Assembly: GCA_009774585.1 (NCBI GenBank)
Contig: VSOA01000165.1
Coordinates: forward strand, 1-8,254
Reading direction: 5' to 3'
Source of the DNA: Lachnospiraceae bacterium
Lineage (GTDB): Bacteria; Bacillota; Clostridia; Lachnospirales; Lachnospiraceae
Length of the DNA stretch: 8,254 nt
Positions 6,261-8,254 of the stretch are shown here, piece by piece; positions within the stretch are counted from its first letter, which is position 1; every line of letters begins with the position of its first letter. Under the pieces are notes generated by a model. That model saw only the letters and a program-made list of their open reading frames with translations. It was not told where the DNA came from and ran no database searches. A program made the translations under genes and the position numbers.

Positions 6261-8030
6261 TTACTTTGCTTGTGCCTGTACTTCCGCCGTGATTTCGGAA
6301 CCGCCTTCATTATTCCATTTTTCTACAAAAGCATCGAATGCACTGATATCATCCTTACCTGTGATAATCCTAAGCGCCATCTCTTTTTCTGCCGTTTCCA
6401 GATTTGCCCACTTCGCTTCCATCGTATCCGTCTGGCTGTAACATGCGCTGTATACGCTCTTGTCCGGGCGATTTAATGCCGAAGGTTTCACGCCTGCCAG
6501 AATAGAGTAAAGACGTGGGAAGTTTGTATTATCCACATCAAAGTTCTCGATGCCGAGATTGTTGCTGCCCGCCTCGTAGCCCTGCACGCAATCCGTAACC
6601 GTTACACAGTCATTGTAGAGAAGCTTATATGCATCATCCGTGCCGCGGTTGAAATCTTCCGCAGTCTTCTCTCCGTTGAGTACCTGCATCAACGCGTCGT
6701 AAGTCACTTCGCACTCATCCAAAGCGCCCATGGAATTACGCAGCGGATACCAGTAAATAGATGTATTCGCACCATATTCGGTTGTCAGCTTATTCTCGTC
6801 ACGCACCCATACGTTGTTGATGATCAGCCCTGCCTTCGCAACATCTTCGGATATGTTCTTATTGAAGATGCAGTAAGAAGCAACCGGACACTGTTCTCTT
6901 GTATTCCACTTGCCATCCTCAGACTTCACTACATAGGACTGCCAGTTGGCTGTCGGATCGTTTCTGTAAGCGTCCGTGATGCCGTAACCAATCTTCCACC
7001 ATGCACAGAAATACATACCTACGTTTCCGGCATTGATCTGCTCATCTGCCTGATCGCGCACGCCCATCTCCGGATCGATCAGACCTTCTGCATACCAGCT
7101 TGCAAGCCTCTCAAATGCTTTCCTGCTGTTCTCTGTATTCGTGCCATAGACAATATTGCCGTCGTCGCCCTCAACCCAGTATCCCGGATAAGCATCGTAT
7201 GCCGCAAACACTGGCTCAAATCCGCAGCTGGAAACGCCTGCCTGCAGGAAATTTGTATAACATGTATTATTCTTGTCAGGTCCTGCAATCGGAATCGTTG
7301 CATCACCGGCAGGTTTTTTCTCCTTAAATGCCTTGGCGATCGCCTCAATGTCATCCAACGTTTCCGGCGCATCCAGTCCCAGTTCATCCAGCCAGTCCTG
7401 ACGTATATTCACCATGGACTCTCCCGAAGCTGCCACGTCCACGCCTACGGTACAAACCTGTTTGCCGTTATACATGGAGTATTCGTAAGCAGAACCGTCA
7501 CCGGAATCCATAATTGCACGGACCTGCGGCGACGCATACTGCGGAAACAGTTCCGTAAAATCATAGAGCAGATCTGATTTTGCCGCCGCAAGCATCTCTT
7601 TGCGCCCGCACTGCATTCCGTCAGGCAATGTGTTGCTGGCAATACACAGATTCACCTTCTGCGTATAATCGTTACCTGTTGCAGCAGACCAGTCTACTAC
7701 AACCTCAATGTTAAAATTATCCTTCAGATAACGGGTATATACATTATCTTCATTGGTATCCCCATCCGGGAATTTCAACGTAGGATATGCCTGCTGACCG
7801 ATATGGATCTCCACCGGTTCGGCAAATTTCATAAAAGGATCTCCCGCCGCAGTCTGCGCTGCATCGGCAACAGTGGTTTCTCCTTCTGTATTGGGCGTTT
7901 CTGCCGCCGGAGCGTCAACGGAAGTATCTCCCCCGTTAGCCGATGGTGCGTCTCCTCCACAGGCAGTAAGCGATGAAACCATCGTAACCGCTGCGAGAAG
8001 CGCCGTTGCTTTTTTCACATACTTTTTCAT
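6261..8030 (-). CDS. Extracellular solute-binding lipoprotein of a carbohydrate ABC importer (LplA-like)
   Basis: This 589-residue protein is the capture subunit of a type I sugar ABC importer, anchored to the outer face of the membrane. Residues 1-24 form a lipoprotein signal: a lysine-rich start, a hydrophobic core and the lipobox LTAC, with Cys24 as the lipidated residue. Residues 25-65 are a linker rich in Ala, Thr, Asp, Glu and Gly. The rest has hallmarks of the large family 1 binding proteins: DWLDELGLDAPETLDDIEAI at 212-231, LASWYAEGLIDPEM at 309-322, aromatic patches such as AWW (343-345) and a C-terminal FVEKWNNEGGSEIT segment (568-581). The length is in the usual range for LplA-type proteins. 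It is the first gene of the operon and is followed by a hairpin and T-run. The ligand cannot be read from the sequence; the two cytoplasmic glycosidases downstream suggest an alpha-linked oligosaccharide. There are twelve cysteines besides Cys24, which is many for an exported protein. Confidence 0.93.
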   Translation of the reverse strand: MKKYVKKATALLAAVTMVSSLTACGGDAPSANGGDTSVDAPAAETPNTEGETTVADAAQTAAGDPFMKFAEPVEIHIGQQAYPTLKFPDGDTNEDNVYTRYLKDNFNIEVVVDWSAATGNDYTQKVNLCIASNTLPDGMQCGRKEMLAAAKSDLLYDFTELFPQYASPQVRAIMDSGDGSAYEYSMYNGKQVCTVGVDVAASGESMVNIRQDWLDELGLDAPETLDDIEAIAKAFKEKKPAGDATIPIAGPDKNNTCYTNFLQAGVSSCGFEPVFAAYDAYPGYWVEGDDGNIVYGTNTENSRKAFERLASWYAEGLIDPEMGVRDQADEQINAGNVGMYFCAWWKIGYGITDAYRNDPTANWQSYVVKSEDGKWNTREQCPVASYCIFNKNISEDVAKAGLIINNVWVRDENKLTTEYGANTSIYWYPLRNSMGALDECEVTYDALMQVLNGEKTAEDFNRGTDDAYKLLYNDCVTVTDCVQGYEAGSNNLGIENFDVDNTNFPRLYSILAGVKPSALNRPDKSVYSACYSQTDTMEAKWANLETAEKEMALRIITGKDDISAFDAFVEKWNNEGGSEITAEVQAQAK

Positions 8031-8039
8031 CTACCTTTC

Positions 8040-8045
8040 CCTCCT
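8040..8045 (-). promoter_or_regulatory. Ribosome binding site of the solute-binding protein gene
   Basis: AGGAGG lies 9 bases before the ATG at 8030, inside the longer match AAGGAGGG. It is a near-perfect Shine-Dalgarno sequence and fixes the start of the lipoprotein. Confidence 0.85.
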
Positions 8046-8107
8046 TGTAAGTTTAGTTGTATATCTCCGGAATCTCTCGTGTGCAAAATTTTCCGGGAAT
8101 ACACTTG

Positions 8108-8119
8108 TTGTATATACAA
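8108..8119. repeat. Perfect 12-bp palindrome TTGTATATACAA
   Basis: The sequence is its own reverse complement. On the plus strand GTTGTATAT (8107-8115) recurs exactly at 8056-8064, 51 bases away, between the palindrome and the ribosome binding site. It could be an operator or simply the AT-rich -10 region of the promoter. Confidence 0.4.
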
Positions 8120-8143
8120 TTTTTACATTTTCACAGTCTTTTT
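8117..8143 (-). promoter_or_regulatory. Candidate regulator-binding module, copy 1
   Basis: Read on the minus strand, this is AAAAAGACT-N2-GAA-N5-AAAAAT-N-G. The same pattern with identical spacing occurs at 54-28, where 19 of 27 positions agree, including the 9-mer AAAAAGACT. It sits directly upstream of the possible -10 box, where an AraC-type activator would be expected to bind. Binding by the upstream regulator is inferred, not shown. Confidence 0.45.
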
Positions 8144-8181
8144 CAACTGTTTATTGTGCTGTCTATCCAAAAACATTTTCC

Positions 8182-8254
8182 CTATTCTTCTTTTTCTTCC
8201 CTTCCGGTTGAAAATTGTTTTGCATAATCCGAACAACTCATACCTGTATTATTA
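8182..8254 (-). CDS. AraC-family transcriptional regulator, C-terminal end only (partial)
   Basis: Only the last 23 complete codons plus one base are in the window; the reading frame stays open to the right edge and stops with TAG at 8184-8182. The visible peptide contains TGMSCSDYAKQF. This matches the end of the second helix-turn-helix of AraC/XylS DNA-binding domains, where the pattern TGMSPSEYRK is usual, followed by a short charged tail (TGREEKEE). The gene lies on the same strand as the transport operon and ends 151 bases before its first gene. In Lachnospiraceae, regulators of this kind are often YesN-type response regulators paired with a YesM-type sensor kinase and placed next to LplA/LplB/YtcP-type transporters, so it is the likely regulator of this operon. 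The receiver domain, if any, is outside the window, so the YesN assignment is inference; the AraC tail is a short but characteristic match. Confidence 0.7.
   Translation of the reverse strand, partial: NNTGMSCSDYAKQFSTGREEKEE

Larger units (their letters stand above)
8031..8181 (-). promoter_or_regulatory. Control region of the transport and hydrolase operon
   Basis: This 151-base AT-rich gap separates the AraC-type gene from the solute-binding protein gene. It contains, in transcription order, a module AAAAAGACT-N2-GAA-N5-AAAAAT-N-G (8143-8117), a perfect 12-bp palindrome TTGTATATACAA (8119-8108), and a good Shine-Dalgarno sequence just before the coding start. TATATA or TATACA at 8116-8109 could be a -10 box, but no -35 box of normal quality lies 16-18 bases upstream, which suits an activator-dependent promoter. 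No clear terminator for the upstream gene is visible here, so read-through from it is possible. The promoter position is an inference. Confidence 0.5.

Noticed and set aside
8082..8095. Second cre-like sequence TGCAAAATTTTCCG in the leader
   Set aside because: It lacks the central CG and the final CA of the consensus, and is explained as easily by AT-rich leader sequence.
8209..8224. CcpA cre-like inverted repeat with TGNAAA and TTTNCA arms
   Set aside because: The arms are separated by 4 bases without the central CG, and the site lies inside the end of the AraC-type coding region.
1..8254. Mobile elements, CRISPR arrays, tRNA or rRNA genes
   Set aside because: I looked for transposase or integrase motifs, regularly spaced repeats and RNA gene signatures on both strands and saw none.

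Overview
The window carries one complete carbohydrate import and degradation operon on the minus strand, so it reads from right to left. It looks like DNA of a Gram-positive Clostridia, most likely a Lachnospiraceae gut anaerobe. The signs are strong AGGAGG-type ribosome binding sites, a lipoprotein solute-binding protein with an LTAC lipobox, LplB/YtcP-type permeases with no ATPase beside them, and a base composition that by eye is a little under 50% GC. No rRNA marker is present, so the taxonomy is an inference.

Layout in the direction of transcription. At the right edge (8254-8182) are the last codons of a gene whose tail matches the C-terminus of AraC-type DNA-binding domains; it is probably a YesN-like regulator. 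A 151-base gap (8181-8031) holds the operon's control region. Then follow a solute-binding lipoprotein (8030-6261), a strong hairpin plus T-run in the gap after it (6245-6211), two ABC permeases (6173-5274 and 5238-4351), a GH31 alpha-glycosidase (4266-2278) and a GH36 glycosidase (2290-173). The two hydrolase genes overlap by 13 bases. After the last stop there is a small hairpin (160-145) and a rho-independent terminator (140-90). The left edge holds what looks like the promoter of another minus-strand transcription unit whose gene lies outside the window.

How it works together (inference from families): the lipoprotein captures an oligosaccharide outside the cell, the permease pair imports it using an ATPase encoded elsewhere (MsmX/MsmK type), and the two signal-less exo-alpha-glycosidases trim it in the cytoplasm. 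The substrate is not settled. GH31 plus GH36 would suit an oligosaccharide with alpha-xylosyl or alpha-glucosyl and alpha-galactosyl-like ends, but the GH36 enzyme lacks one of the paired aspartates that normally read galactose.

The most interesting points are: (i) a 27-base module of identical internal spacing found both in the operon's control region and at the left edge, suggesting that the next operon is under the same regulator; (ii) the AraC-type tail just upstream, a natural candidate for that regulator; (iii) the hairpin that would set binding protein above permease; (iv) the altered DD motif of GH36 and the short C-terminus of GH31. I see no mobile element, CRISPR array or RNA gene, and no clearly new kind of system.
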